A model generated the notes under the pieces. It saw only the letters and a list, made by a program, of their open reading frames with translations, was not told the origin of the DNA and did not search any database. From positions 11,301,001 to 11,365,000 of the forward strand of contig NZ_JAMZEB010000002.1 of NCBI RefSeq assembly GCF_024172165.1: a stretch of 64,000 nt of DNA, in the 5' to 3' direction. Below, piece after piece: positions 1-8,026 of this stretch. Made by a program: the position numbers and the translations under genes. Each line of letters begins with the position of its first letter. Position 1 is the stretch's first letter. Source of the stretch: Nonomuraea thailandensis (lineage in GTDB: Bacteria > Actinomycetota > Actinomycetes > Streptosporangiales > Streptosporangiaceae).

Positions 1-1
1 G

Positions 2-1372
2 GCCGTGCTGCTCACCGGCCAGGTCATGGCCTCCATGGACGGCTCCATCGTCTCGGTGGCGGCCCAGACCATCCGCGAGGACCTGCGGGCGGACGGGGCC
101 GCGATCCAGCTCATCGTGTCCGGATACCTGCTGACCACCGGCGTGCTCCTGGTCACCTGCGCCCGGATCGGCGACGTGATCGGGCACCGGCGGGCGTTCC
201 TGCTGGGGCTCGGCTGGTTCACCGCCGCGTCGTTGCTGTGCGGGCTGGCGCCCACGGCGACCGTGCTGGTGCTCGCCCGCGTCGCGCAGGCCGTCGGCGC
301 GGCGCTGCTGACGCCGCAGATCTTCGCGCTCGTCCTCCAGCACTTCGACGGGGCGGCCCGGCGCAGGGCGATCGGCGTCTACAGCATGGTGCTCGCCCTG
401 GGGGTGGCGCTGGGCCAGGTCATCGGGGGGCTGGTGACCGGGGCCGACCTGTTCGGGCTCTCGTGGCGGCCGATCTTCCTGGTCAACGTGCCGATCGGGC
501 TGGTCGTGGTGCTGGCCGGGCGGCGGGTGCTCCCGGGCTCGCGTACGGACGGGCAGGCCAGGCTGGACCCGGCGGGCGTCGCGGTGCTGACGGCCGCGAT
601 GACCGCGCTCACCGCCCCGCTCATCTTCGGCCAGGACCAGGGCTGGCCCGCCTGGGCGTGGATCTCGCTGGCGGGCGGGGTGGCGCTGCTGGCGGGGTTC
701 GCCGGTTACGAGACCAGGGCGCGGCATCCGCTGCTGGACCCGGCGGCGCTGCGGCCGGCGGGCGTGAAGCCGGGGCTCGCGGCCTGCTGGATCGTCATGG
801 GCTGCTACACCGTCTTCCTGCTCACCCTGACCCTGCACCTCCAGGACGCGCTCGGGTACTCGCCGCTGCGGGCGGGGCTGGCGTTCGTGCCGTACGCGCT
901 GGGGTTCGGCGCGCTCAGCCTGACCTGGAGCCGGTACCCGCGGCGGCTCCAGGACGTGCTGCCGGTGGCGGGGCCGCTCGCGTTCGCGGCCGGGGCCGGA
1001 CTGCTGGCCCTGCGGTGGCACGAGGTCGCCTCCGTGCCGCTGCTGATGCTCGCCGGGGCCGGGCACGCCGCCGGGTACAGCCCGCTCATCGCGCGGATCA
1101 CGTCCCTGGTGGAGCCGCGGCTGGCCTCCGCGGTCTCGGCGCTGAACGCCACCGGCCCCGTGCTCGCCGGGGTGACCGCCGTGGCCGGGCTCGGCAGCGT
1201 CTACTTCGCCGCGCCGGCCTCCGTGGACGGCCTGCGAAGGGTCGCCGTCGCCGTCGCCGTGCTCCTCCTCATCGGTACGGCCTGCGCCGCCCGGGTCACG
1301 TCCGCGCAGCGGAGAAAAGATCCTGCAAAGAAGCGATATGGCGGAAAGAGAGCCCCGGTGTCCCGCCGGTAA
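2..1372 (+). CDS. MFS drug efflux transporter (5' partial)
   Basis: Proton-driven multidrug efflux permease of the major facilitator superfamily, probably the DHA2 (EmrB/QacA) group, in the cytoplasmic membrane. The frame is open from the window edge; the first start codon inside is GTG at 5, but the protein begins inside the first membrane helix (MDGSIVSVA near residue 10), so the true start lies upstream. Motif A is visible as RIGDVIGHRR (about residues 54-63) and the antiporter motif C as GVALGQVIGG on helix 5. Many hydrophobic helices follow, with a basic C-terminal tail. The downstream phosphatase start overlaps its last 35 bases. Substrate cannot be told. Confidence 0.85.
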   Translation, partial: AVLLTGQVMASMDGSIVSVAAQTIREDLRADGAAIQLIVSGYLLTTGVLLVTCARIGDVIGHRRAFLLGLGWFTAASLLCGLAPTATVLVLARVAQAVGAALLTPQIFALVLQHFDGAARRRAIGVYSMVLALGVALGQVIGGLVTGADLFGLSWRPIFLVNVPIGLVVVLAGRRVLPGSRTDGQARLDPAGVAVLTAAMTALTAPLIFGQDQGWPAWAWISLAGGVALLAGFAGYETRARHPLLDPAALRPAGVKPGLAACWIVMGCYTVFLLTLTLHLQDALGYSPLRAGLAFVPYALGFGALSLTWSRYPRRLQDVLPVAGPLAFAAGAGLLALRWHEVASVPLLMLAGAGHAAGYSPLIARITSLVEPRLASAVSALNATGPVLAGVTAVAGLGSVYFAAPASVDGLRRVAVAVAVLLLIGTACAARVTSAQRRKDPAKKRYGGKRAPVSRR

Positions 1373-2957
1373 CGTGGGAAATCCGGGGGTCTCGCGGGAT
1401 GGTGCCATGGTCGGGATGGTGTGGGAGGACGCGCCGTACCCCATGCTGGCGGTCAGCACCACGGGGACCGTCGAGCAGGCGAACAAGGCGGCCCGGCGGC
1501 TCCTCGCCGGCCTCGTCGTCGGCGAGCGGCTGGAGCACGCGGTCCCCGAGTGGCTGTCGCACGCGCACTTCGGATGCGGCGGGTCGGAGCGCTACGGCGC
1601 GATCGGCGACCGGGTGTACCAGGCGCACCCCGTGCAGGCGGCGGCCGACCGGATCGTCTGGTGGCTCGTCGACGTCACCGAGAGGCAGCACGAGGTGGAC
1701 TCGCTGCGGGAGTGGGCCACGTTCCTGGCCGAGGCCTCCAGCGAGCTGCTGCCCTCACTCAACCTGGACCGCTGCCTTGAGGTGACCGCCTGCCTGGCCG
1801 CCCGCCGCCTGGCCGACGTCGCGCTGGTCGTCCTGCCGCGGCCCGGGCGCCGGTACGCGATCGCCCGCTGCGCCCGCGGAGGCCAGGCGGTCAGGGAGGA
1901 CGCGGCCATCGACCCCGGCACGTTCCCCGGCCTGGCCGAGGCGCTGCAGGGCTTCCCGCCGGTGCCGCCGCGCTGGAGCACCCCCGAGGAGATCCCCGGC
2001 TGGGCGCTGCGCGACGGGCCGGGCGAGGTGGGCTCCGTGGCGGTGACCGCCCTGCCCGGCCACGGGCTGCCCGCGGGCGCGCTGGTGCTGCTGCGCGGCT
2101 CGCCGGACGGCTTCTCCGGCGACGAGCGCATGTTCGTGCGGCTGTTCGCGCTGTGGGCCGGCTCCGCGATCGCGGTCGCCCGCCTCTACGTCGAGCAGTC
2201 GATCATCACCGAGACTCTGATGGCCGAGCTGCTGCCGCCGCCCACGCCGATCCTGGACGGGGTGGAGCTGGCGGCCCGCTACCGGCCCGCGGGCCCCAGC
2301 GAGCACGTCGGCGGCGACTTCTACGACGTGTATCCGGCCGCGGGTTCCGGACGCGAATCGCTGGTGGTGCTCGGCGACGTGGCGGGCAAGGGCCTGGAGG
2401 CCGCCGTGCTCACCGGCCGCATCCGCAACACCCTGCGGGCCCTGCTGCCGCTGGCCGACGACCACCAGCGCGTGCTGGAGCTGCTGAACGGGGTGCTCCT
2501 CAGCGACAGCGATCCGACCCGTTACGTCACCCTCGTGCTGGCCTCGTTCCAGCACCGCGGCCCGCGGGTGGCGATGCGGCTGACCAGCGCCGGGCACCCG
2601 GCGCCGCTGATCATGCGCACCGACGGCCGCGTCGAGGCGGTGCCGGCCGTCGGCACGCTGATCGGGGTGCTGGACGAGATCACCAGCGTCACCGACTCGG
2701 TGGTGCTGGAGCCCGGCGAGACCTGCCTGCTCTACAGCGACGGCATCATCGAGGCCAGAGGCGGCCCGCTCGGCCACGAGTTCTTCGGCGAGGAGCGGCT
2801 GTGCGAGCAGCTCGGGCAGTGCGCCGGCATGCCTCCCGAGGCGCTGGCGGAGCGGGTGCAGATGCTGGCCTCCCAGTGGGTCGGCGACGGCGAGCACGAC
2901 GACATGGCGGTCGTCGCCATCTCGGCCCCCCGCGAGCAGGAGGAGGGACGCCCGTGA
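1338..2957 (+). CDS. PAS/GAF-domain PP2C (SpoIIE-type) serine phosphatase
   Basis: Predicted cytoplasmic serine/threonine phosphatase of the RsbU/SpoIIE type, which in known systems dephosphorylates anti-sigma-factor antagonists (STAS proteins). A short PAS-like segment (about residues 28-110, APYPMLAVSTTG) is followed by a GAF-like domain (about 125-290) and a PP2C domain (about 310-535) with metal-binding acidic motifs GGDFYD, GDVAGKG, YSDGI and HDDMAV. The length (539 aa) is usual for this architecture. ATG 1338 overlaps the efflux gene; ATG 1407 is an alternative that keeps all domains, and neither has a strong ribosome-binding site. The stop overlaps the GTG of the B12-binding gene (GTGA), implying translational coupling. 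Confidence 0.85.
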   Translation: MAEREPRCPAGNVGNPGVSRDGAMVGMVWEDAPYPMLAVSTTGTVEQANKAARRLLAGLVVGERLEHAVPEWLSHAHFGCGGSERYGAIGDRVYQAHPVQAAADRIVWWLVDVTERQHEVDSLREWATFLAEASSELLPSLNLDRCLEVTACLAARRLADVALVVLPRPGRRYAIARCARGGQAVREDAAIDPGTFPGLAEALQGFPPVPPRWSTPEEIPGWALRDGPGEVGSVAVTALPGHGLPAGALVLLRGSPDGFSGDERMFVRLFALWAGSAIAVARLYVEQSIITETLMAELLPPPTPILDGVELAARYRPAGPSEHVGGDFYDVYPAAGSGRESLVVLGDVAGKGLEAAVLTGRIRNTLRALLPLADDHQRVLELLNGVLLSDSDPTRYVTLVLASFQHRGPRVAMRLTSAGHPAPLIMRTDGRVEAVPAVGTLIGVLDEITSVTDSVVLEPGETCLLYSDGIIEARGGPLGHEFFGEERLCEQLGQCAGMPPEALAERVQMLASQWVGDGEHDDMAVVAISAPREQEEGRP

Positions 2958-3973
2958 CGGCCGCCGTCAAGGAGCGGGCGCAGGCGCTGTGGGCGGCGGC
3001 GACGGCCGGCGACGAGCGCGCCGCCACCGGCGTGGCGATGGACGCGCTCGACGCCGGCATGCCCCTGGAGACCCTGCTGCTGGACGTCGTGGCCGCCGTG
3101 CAGGCGCGCGTCGGCCACGAGTGGGCGGCCAACCGCCTCTCGGTCGCCCAGGAGCACACCGCCACGGCGGTCAACGAGCGGGTGCTCGCCACCCTGGCGC
3201 ACCGCGCGTCAGAGCAGGGCGATCAGACCCTGGGGCGGATCATGGTGGCGTGCATCGACGGCGAGTGGCACGCCTTCCCCGCCCGGCTGCTGGCCGAGGT
3301 GCTGCGGGCGCGGGGCTGGCAGGTCGACTACCTGGGCGCGCAGGTCCCCACGCCGCACCTGGTCGCGCACCTGCACCTGACGAACCCGGATGCGGTGGCG
3401 CTGTCCAGCTCGCTGGCGATCCGGCTGCCTGCCGCGCACGCCGCGATCTCCGCCTGCCAGGCGGCGGGCACTCCGGTCGTGGCGGGGGGCGCCGCCTTCG
3501 GCCCCGACGGCCGCTACGCCCGCCTGCTCGGCGCCGACGCCTGGGCCCCTGACGCCCGTACCGCCGCCGACCTCCTGGCCGCCGGGCTGCCGCACCGGGT
3601 CGCCTCCCGCGACGAGCCGCCCCCACTGGCCGACCGGGAGTACACCGAGCTCACCCGGTCCGCGGGGGACCTGGTGCGTGACATCCTGGCCGACCTCACC
3701 CGGCGCGTGCCGCAGCTCACGGGTTACGACGAGCAGCAGCGCGGACGGACGGCGGAGGACGTCGCCTACCTGGTCGACTTCCTGCGCGCCGCCCTGTACG
3801 TCGACGACCCCGAGCTCTTCACCTCCTTCGTGGGCTGGATGACCGGCGTGCTCACGGCCCGCGGCATCCCGGAGTTTGTGGTGCCGGCGGCCCTGGACGC
3901 GCTGGCCGAACGCCTCCACGGCTTCCCCCGCGCCCTGCACGTGCTCGCCCGGGCGCGCGCGGAGCACGGGTGA
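2954..3973 (+). CDS. Cobalamin (B12)-binding domain protein
   Basis: 339-residue soluble protein. Residues 1-90 are a helical cap with the VAQEHTATA segment typical of B12-binding modules. Residues 95-215 form a Rossmann-like B12-binding domain containing CIDGEWHAFPARLLAEVL; its His fits the lower cobalt ligand position of DxHxxG-type sites, although the Gly is replaced (HAFP). Residues 220-339 are an extra all-helical domain I cannot assign. It starts with GTG behind AGGAGGGA inside the phosphatase gene and overlaps that stop. There is no methyltransferase or mutase next to it, so a sensory role, through cobalamin or light as in CarH/LitR-type photoreceptors, is inferred from the coupling to a signalling phosphatase. 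The ligand is unproven. Confidence 0.8.
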   Translation: MTAAVKERAQALWAAATAGDERAATGVAMDALDAGMPLETLLLDVVAAVQARVGHEWAANRLSVAQEHTATAVNERVLATLAHRASEQGDQTLGRIMVACIDGEWHAFPARLLAEVLRARGWQVDYLGAQVPTPHLVAHLHLTNPDAVALSSSLAIRLPAAHAAISACQAAGTPVVAGGAAFGPDGRYARLLGADAWAPDARTAADLLAAGLPHRVASRDEPPPLADREYTELTRSAGDLVRDILADLTRRVPQLTGYDEQQRGRTAEDVAYLVDFLRAALYVDDPELFTSFVGWMTGVLTARGIPEFVVPAALDALAERLHGFPRALHVLARARAEHG

Positions 3974-3980
3974 GCCCCGG

Positions 3981-5801
3981 TCAGCGCACGTAGATGTCCG
4001 GCCTCGGCGGCGCGGGCATGCGGTCGCCGAGGAAGAAGCTCGTGTGCGGGGGCTGGTTGTAGGCGGTGTTCTGCCAGGCCACCGAGACGCGGTAGAGCGG
4101 GTCGTGCATCAGCGTGTAGATGCGCCGGTCCGTCGGCGTGGTGGTGGCGTAGACGCGCAGGGCGCGGTTGTCGCTGGTGGGCCAGACGACCTCCTCGCGC
4201 CAGTCGCCGAACAGGTCGGCCGACAGGGACGGGGTGGCCTTGGTGCCGTTGTTGGAGTGCACGCCGGAGGCGGTCAGCAGGCGGGTGTCGGAGCTGGTGC
4301 CGTACTTGTCGATCCTGGTCTGGTCGAGCAGCTCCCTGACCGGGTCGGCGTCCCACCAGACGAGGAAGTTCACCGAGGACGGCTCGCGGCCCGCGCTGTT
4401 GCCGGTCACGCTGCGCAGGGTCGTGTCCGAGGCGGACCAGAACTCGCTCGCCACCCTGACCGTCGAGATGTCGCCGGCCACGCCGCGGCCGTTGTCGGCG
4501 CCCGCCGCGGTGGACCACAGGATGCCGCCGGTGCGCGGGTCGATGTAGAGCGAGCTCGGCTGCGAGGACGACTCGCTGACCTTGAAGTACTCCAGGCCGG
4601 CCCTGGCCGGGTCGAAGTCGCCCAGGTGCTGGGCGTCGCCGTGGCCGGTGCGGGTGGACCACATGCCGGCGCCGTTGTCGTTGACGGCCATGGCGCCGTA
4701 GACGATCTCGTCGCGGCCGTCGGCGTCGATGTCGCCGACGGACAGGCTGTGGCTGCCCTGCCCGGCGTACTGCGAGCCGGCCGAGTTGCTGTCGAACGTC
4801 CAGCGCTTGGTGAGGGCGCCGTTGCGGAAGTCCCAGGCGGCGATGACGCTGCGGGTGTAGTAGCCGCGGGCCATGATCAGCGAGGGACGCTCGCCGTCCA
4901 GGTACGCGGTCCCGGCCAGGAACCGGTCCACGCGGTTGCCGTAGTTGTCGCCCCAGGAGGAGACCGTGCCGCGGGGCGGGTCGTAGTTCACCGTGGACAT
5001 GGCGGCGCCGGTCAGGCCGTTGAACATGGTCAGGTACTCGGGGCCGCTGAGCACGTACCCGCTGGAGTTGCGGTGGTCGGCGCCGGAGCTGCCGATCACC
5101 GTGCCGGAGCCGTCCCTGGTGCCGTCGGCGGTCTTCATGGCCACCTCGGCGCGGCCGTCGCCGTCGTAGTCGTAGACCTGGAACTGCGTGTAGTGCGCGC
5201 CGGCCCGGATGTTGCGGCCCAGGTCGACGCGCCAGAGCCGGGTGCCGTTCAGCCGGTACGCGTCCACGAACACGTTGCCGGTGTAACCGGACTGCGAGTT
5301 GTCCTTGGCGTTGGACGGGTCCCACTTCAGCACGATCTCGTACTGCCCGTCGCCGTCCACGTCGCCCACACTGGCGTCGTTCGCGCTGTAGGTGTAGGAG
5401 ACGCCGTCCGGGGTGGTGCCGCCGGAGGGCGGCTGGATGGGCACGTCCAGGTACGAGCCGCCGGTGAAGCGCAGGGAGGCGGGCGAGGCGGCCTGCTCGG
5501 CCCCGTTGACGACGGCGCGGACGGTGTAGGAGGACTCGGCGGCGGCGCCGTTGTCGAGGTGGTTGGTGGAGCCGGTCAGGCCGGTCGCGACCCTGGTCGA
5601 GCCGCGGTAGACGTTGAAGGAGACGCCGTCGGGGTCGGTGCCGAGCAGCCGCCAGGAGACGAGGTTGCCGGAGCCGGAGCGGACGCTGATCAGCCCCCGG
5701 TCCAGATCCTCCATCTGCTTGGTCGGCGGTGCGGCCTGGGCGGGGTACGCGGTGGCTGCCAGGGCCAGGACGGCGGCCGCGGCGGCCAGGTGTAAGCGCA
5801 T
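3981..5801 (-). CDS. Secreted rhamnogalacturonan lyase (PL11)
   Basis: Extracellular pectin-degrading enzyme that cleaves the rhamnogalacturonan I backbone by beta-elimination (polysaccharide lyase family 11, YesW/YesX-like). The 606-residue protein starts at ATG 5801 behind AGAGGAAACC, with a signal peptide (MRLHLAAAAAVLALAATA, cut after AQA). The mature part opens with a fibronectin-like N-terminal region (NVYRG...) and continues as a propeller with repeated calcium-binding DxDGDG motifs (GDVDGDGQYEI, DYDGDGRAEV, DIDADGRDEI) typical of PL11. A longer frame reaches 5858 but lacks a signal peptide at its N terminus. Two LacI-family boxes lie just upstream, suggesting sugar-induced expression. 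It stands alone, ending 8 bases from the B12-binding gene. Confidence 0.92.
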   Translation of the reverse strand: MRLHLAAAAAVLALAATAYPAQAAPPTKQMEDLDRGLISVRSGSGNLVSWRLLGTDPDGVSFNVYRGSTRVATGLTGSTNHLDNGAAAESSYTVRAVVNGAEQAASPASLRFTGGSYLDVPIQPPSGGTTPDGVSYTYSANDASVGDVDGDGQYEIVLKWDPSNAKDNSQSGYTGNVFVDAYRLNGTRLWRVDLGRNIRAGAHYTQFQVYDYDGDGRAEVAMKTADGTRDGSGTVIGSSGADHRNSSGYVLSGPEYLTMFNGLTGAAMSTVNYDPPRGTVSSWGDNYGNRVDRFLAGTAYLDGERPSLIMARGYYTRSVIAAWDFRNGALTKRWTFDSNSAGSQYAGQGSHSLSVGDIDADGRDEIVYGAMAVNDNGAGMWSTRTGHGDAQHLGDFDPARAGLEYFKVSESSSQPSSLYIDPRTGGILWSTAAGADNGRGVAGDISTVRVASEFWSASDTTLRSVTGNSAGREPSSVNFLVWWDADPVRELLDQTRIDKYGTSSDTRLLTASGVHSNNGTKATPSLSADLFGDWREEVVWPTSDNRALRVYATTTPTDRRIYTLMHDPLYRVSVAWQNTAYNQPPHTSFFLGDRMPAPPRPDIYVR

Positions 5802-5820
5802 GGTGGTTTCCTCTGCGATT

Positions 5821-5834
5821 GGTAAGCGCTTTCC
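5821..5834. promoter_or_regulatory. LacI-family operator 1 (lyase gene)
   Basis: GGTAAGCGCTTTCC, a near-perfect palindrome around AAGCGCTT, 20 bases upstream of the lyase start. It has the central CG and shape of LacI/GalR-family boxes that govern polysaccharide-degradation genes in actinomycetes. The cognate repressor is not in the window. Confidence 0.65.
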
Positions 5835-5866
5835 CGATGGGCGGAAAGAAAGTTTCATGTGGTGCG

Positions 5867-5880
5867 TGATAGCGCTAACA
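5867..5880. promoter_or_regulatory. LacI-family operator 2 (lyase gene)
   Basis: TGATAGCGCTAACA, palindromic except for one base pair, close to the TGTTAGCGCTAACA-like boxes seen before actinomycete glycoside hydrolase genes. Its centre is 46 bp from that of operator 1. Confidence 0.6.
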
Positions 5881-6080
5881 GGGAGGCGTCGAGCTGAAGG
5901 GCGGGGAAAGATGAGGTCCGACCTGCGGGGATGGTCACGGCGGCTCCTCGTCGGCGGCAGGGGCGGCTGGGTCAGCGCCAGGGCGTATTCAAGACCAGCC
6001 GGTATGCGCTCCGCAAGAGTGTCCTTGCCCCTGTTTTTGACTGGATGTCAGCGACCTGGAACCTGCGCGGGCGAGCGACG

Positions 6081-6096
6081 TTGTATGACATAACAA
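6081..6096. promoter_or_regulatory. Possible GntR-type operator
   Basis: TTGT-N8-ACAA dyad with an inner TATGACATA near-palindrome, 35-50 bases upstream of the D-aminoacylase start. The pattern resembles GntR-family half sites; no GntR gene is nearby, so this is tentative. Confidence 0.3.
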
Positions 6097-6130
6097 GATT
6101 TATTGACTCGTGCGATGATGGGTGGGTTAC

Positions 6131-7660
6131 ATGGTCGATCTCATCCTGCGTGGTGGCACCGTGTACGACGGTCTCGGCTCCCCGGCCGTCGCCGGGGACG
6201 TCGCCATCTCGGGCGGCTGGGTCGTGGAGGTCGGGCGGGAGCTCGGGGCCGCGCGCCGGGTGATCGACGTCACGGGGCTGGCGGTGGCGCCCGGGTTCGT
6301 GGACGCGCACGCGCATTCCGACCTGGTGCCGCTCATGGCGCAGCCGCAGCCGTTCAAGCTGCTGCAGGGCGTCACCACCGAGGTCAACGGCAACTGCGGC
6401 TTCTCCTACGCGCCCGACGCCTCCGTGCTGGCGGAGGTGACCGGCGCAGCCGTGCCCGACTGGATGTTCGCCGAGTACCTGGAGACGATCACCGCGGCCA
6501 GGCCGACGAACCACATGGCGACCCTCATCGGGCACTCGACGCTGCGCGCGGCCGTGGCCGGGTTCGACGAGCGCCTGCGCGGCGGCGACCTGGAGAGGAT
6601 GTGCGACCTCGCCGCGGCGGCCTTCGCGGCGGGCGCGTGCGGGCTGTCCAGCGGGCTGATCTACCCGCCTGGCGGTTACGCCGGCACCGACGAGCTGGTG
6701 GCGCTGGCCGGCGTGGCGCACGGGTACGGCGTTCCGTACGCCACCCACCTGCGGGACGAGGGCGCCGGGCTGGCCGCGGCGCTGGACGAGGCCATCGAGG
6801 TGGCGCGGCGGGCCCGCGTGCGGCTGCAGGTGTCGCACTGCAAGGTCGCCGGGCGGGCGAACCACGGGCGGGCCCGGATGTTGCTCGACCGGCTGCGCGA
6901 GGCCCGGATGAGCGGGGTGGACGTGCGCGGCGACCAGTACCCGTACGTCGCGGGCGCGACCGTGCTGGCCGCGCTGCTGCCCCCGTCGGCGCTGGCCGGC
7001 GGCCGGGTGCGCGAGGTGCTGGCGGCGCCGGCCGAGCGGGACCGGCTGCGCGCGCGGGCCGAGGCGGGCGGGACGGGGGCGGGCCTGTGGCAGGACGTCA
7101 CGCCGGACGACGTGCTGATCACCGCGCATGCCGAGCCCTCCTACGCCGGCCGCTCGCTGGCCGACATCGCCCGCAGGCTGGAGGTGGACGCCTGGGCGGC
7201 CACCTGCGCGCTGGTCGCCGCCGATCCGGCCGCCACGATGGTGGCCTTCCTGATGGCCGAGGAGGACCTGACCGAGATCATGGCCGACCCGCTCATCGGC
7301 ATCGGCTCCGACAACGGGCTCCCCACCGGCCTGGAGCACCCCCGTACGTGGGGCTGCTTCCCGCGCTTCTTCGGCACGTACGTGCGGGAACGCGAGATCG
7401 TCTCCTGGGAGGAGGCCGTGCGCAAGGCGACCTCCGCGAACGCCGACCAGTTCGCCCTGCGCGGGAGGGGCTGGCTGGGCCCCGGCGCCTGGGCCGACAT
7501 CTGCGTCTTCGACCCTGGCGCCATCGGCCATTCCGGCACCTACGCCGCCCCCTCCGCCCGGCCGTCGGGCATCGTGCACGTGCTGCTCGAAGGGCAGGTG
7601 GTGGTGGAGTCGGGCGAGTTCACCGGTGAGCGCAGGGGCCGCGTCCTACGGGTGCGCTGA
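6131..7660 (+). CDS. N-acyl-D-amino-acid deacylase (amidohydrolase)
   Basis: Zinc amidohydrolase that removes the acyl group from N-acyl-D-amino acids (D-aminoacylase family, TIM barrel), giving D-amino acid and fatty acid; cytoplasmic, with no signal peptide. Family landmarks are GFVDAHAHSDL (metal HxH, about residue 60), GVTTEVNGNCGFS with the metal-bridging Cys, THLRDEG, QVSHCKVAG (His ligands), RGDQYPY and the catalytic Asp in GIGSDNGL. 509 residues, normal for the family. ATG 6131 gives the usual N terminus (MVDLILRGGTVYDG); GTG 6122 adds three residues. It stands alone. The natural substrate is unknown; degradation of D-amino-acid-containing peptides is one possibility. Confidence 0.9.
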   Translation: MVDLILRGGTVYDGLGSPAVAGDVAISGGWVVEVGRELGAARRVIDVTGLAVAPGFVDAHAHSDLVPLMAQPQPFKLLQGVTTEVNGNCGFSYAPDASVLAEVTGAAVPDWMFAEYLETITAARPTNHMATLIGHSTLRAAVAGFDERLRGGDLERMCDLAAAAFAAGACGLSSGLIYPPGGYAGTDELVALAGVAHGYGVPYATHLRDEGAGLAAALDEAIEVARRARVRLQVSHCKVAGRANHGRARMLLDRLREARMSGVDVRGDQYPYVAGATVLAALLPPSALAGGRVREVLAAPAERDRLRARAEAGGTGAGLWQDVTPDDVLITAHAEPSYAGRSLADIARRLEVDAWAATCALVAADPAATMVAFLMAEEDLTEIMADPLIGIGSDNGLPTGLEHPRTWGCFPRFFGTYVREREIVSWEEAVRKATSANADQFALRGRGWLGPGAWADICVFDPGAIGHSGTYAAPSARPSGIVHVLLEGQVVVESGEFTGERRGRVLRVR

Positions 7661-7840
7661 CCCGGCCTCCTCGCGGGGCGCCGCCGCCGCGTGCCCGCGG
7701 GCGCGCAGCAGCGGGACGGCGGCGCTCATGGCCAGCGCCGTGGCCAGCGCCGTGGCCAGCGCCGTGGCCAGCGCCGTGGCCAGGGCCAGGCCGGGAAGCA
7801 GCAGCCGCCGTCGGGGCCGTAACGGGCTGTTGGCGATCAC
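7646..7840 (-). CDS. Doubtful small membrane protein
   Basis: A 64-residue frame starting at GTG 7840. It encodes a basic N terminus (RPRRR), then a hydrophobic stretch built of four ATAL repeats, then a polar tail, as a single-pass membrane peptide would look. The repeats come directly from the 12-bp DNA tandem array. No Shine-Dalgarno sequence is visible and the 3' part faces the end of the deacylase gene. It may be fortuitous. Confidence 0.2.
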   Translation of the reverse strand: MIANSPLRPRRRLLLPGLALATALATALATALATALAMSAAVPLLRARGHAAAAPREEAGSAHP

Positions 7841-8026
7841 CCGGACATCTTGCTACAAGTGCGGAGAGGGCGGTTCGCTGCGGGAGCTGGATGAAGTCGT
7901 CCCGTAGCAGTATGTAGCTTCGGCGGCAGGTGTCGCCGACTGCGCGGTGACATGACCACGAAGCGCTCTGGCCCGGATCGTCGGTTGAGCGGACAGTTGA
8001 AGTCCCTCCGACATGGGAGACTGCGC
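7661..8026. other. Intergenic region with tandem repeat
   Basis: 366 bases between the deacylase and the P450 gene. Apart from the 12-bp repeat array and the doubtful small frame, the right half (7845-8026) holds only the P450 leader, with GGGAGA at 8015 before the chosen start. Confidence 0.5.
7731..7783. repeat. 12-bp tandem repeat (4.4 copies)
   Basis: Unit GCCAGCGCCGTG, four identical copies from 7731 to 7778 and a partial fifth. The period is a multiple of three, so both strands stay open. Perfect identity suggests recent expansion by slippage. Confidence 0.85.

Larger units (their letters stand above)
5802..6130. other. Divergent intergenic region with operators
   Basis: 329 bases between the lyase and the D-aminoacylase genes. 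It holds two LacI-type boxes near the lyase and a TTGT-N8-ACAA dyad near the aminoacylase (listed separately). I see no gene in the middle part. Confidence 0.6.

Noticed and set aside
3766..5325. Long minus-strand frame of 519 codons
   Set aside because: It runs in another frame under the rhamnogalacturonan lyase; composition is Arg/Pro/Gly-rich with no domain, as expected for a shadow of a high-GC gene.
7952..8026. Longer N terminus for the first P450
   Set aside because: The 25 extra residues are basic and unlike P450 N termini, and the ribosome-binding site fits ATG 8027.
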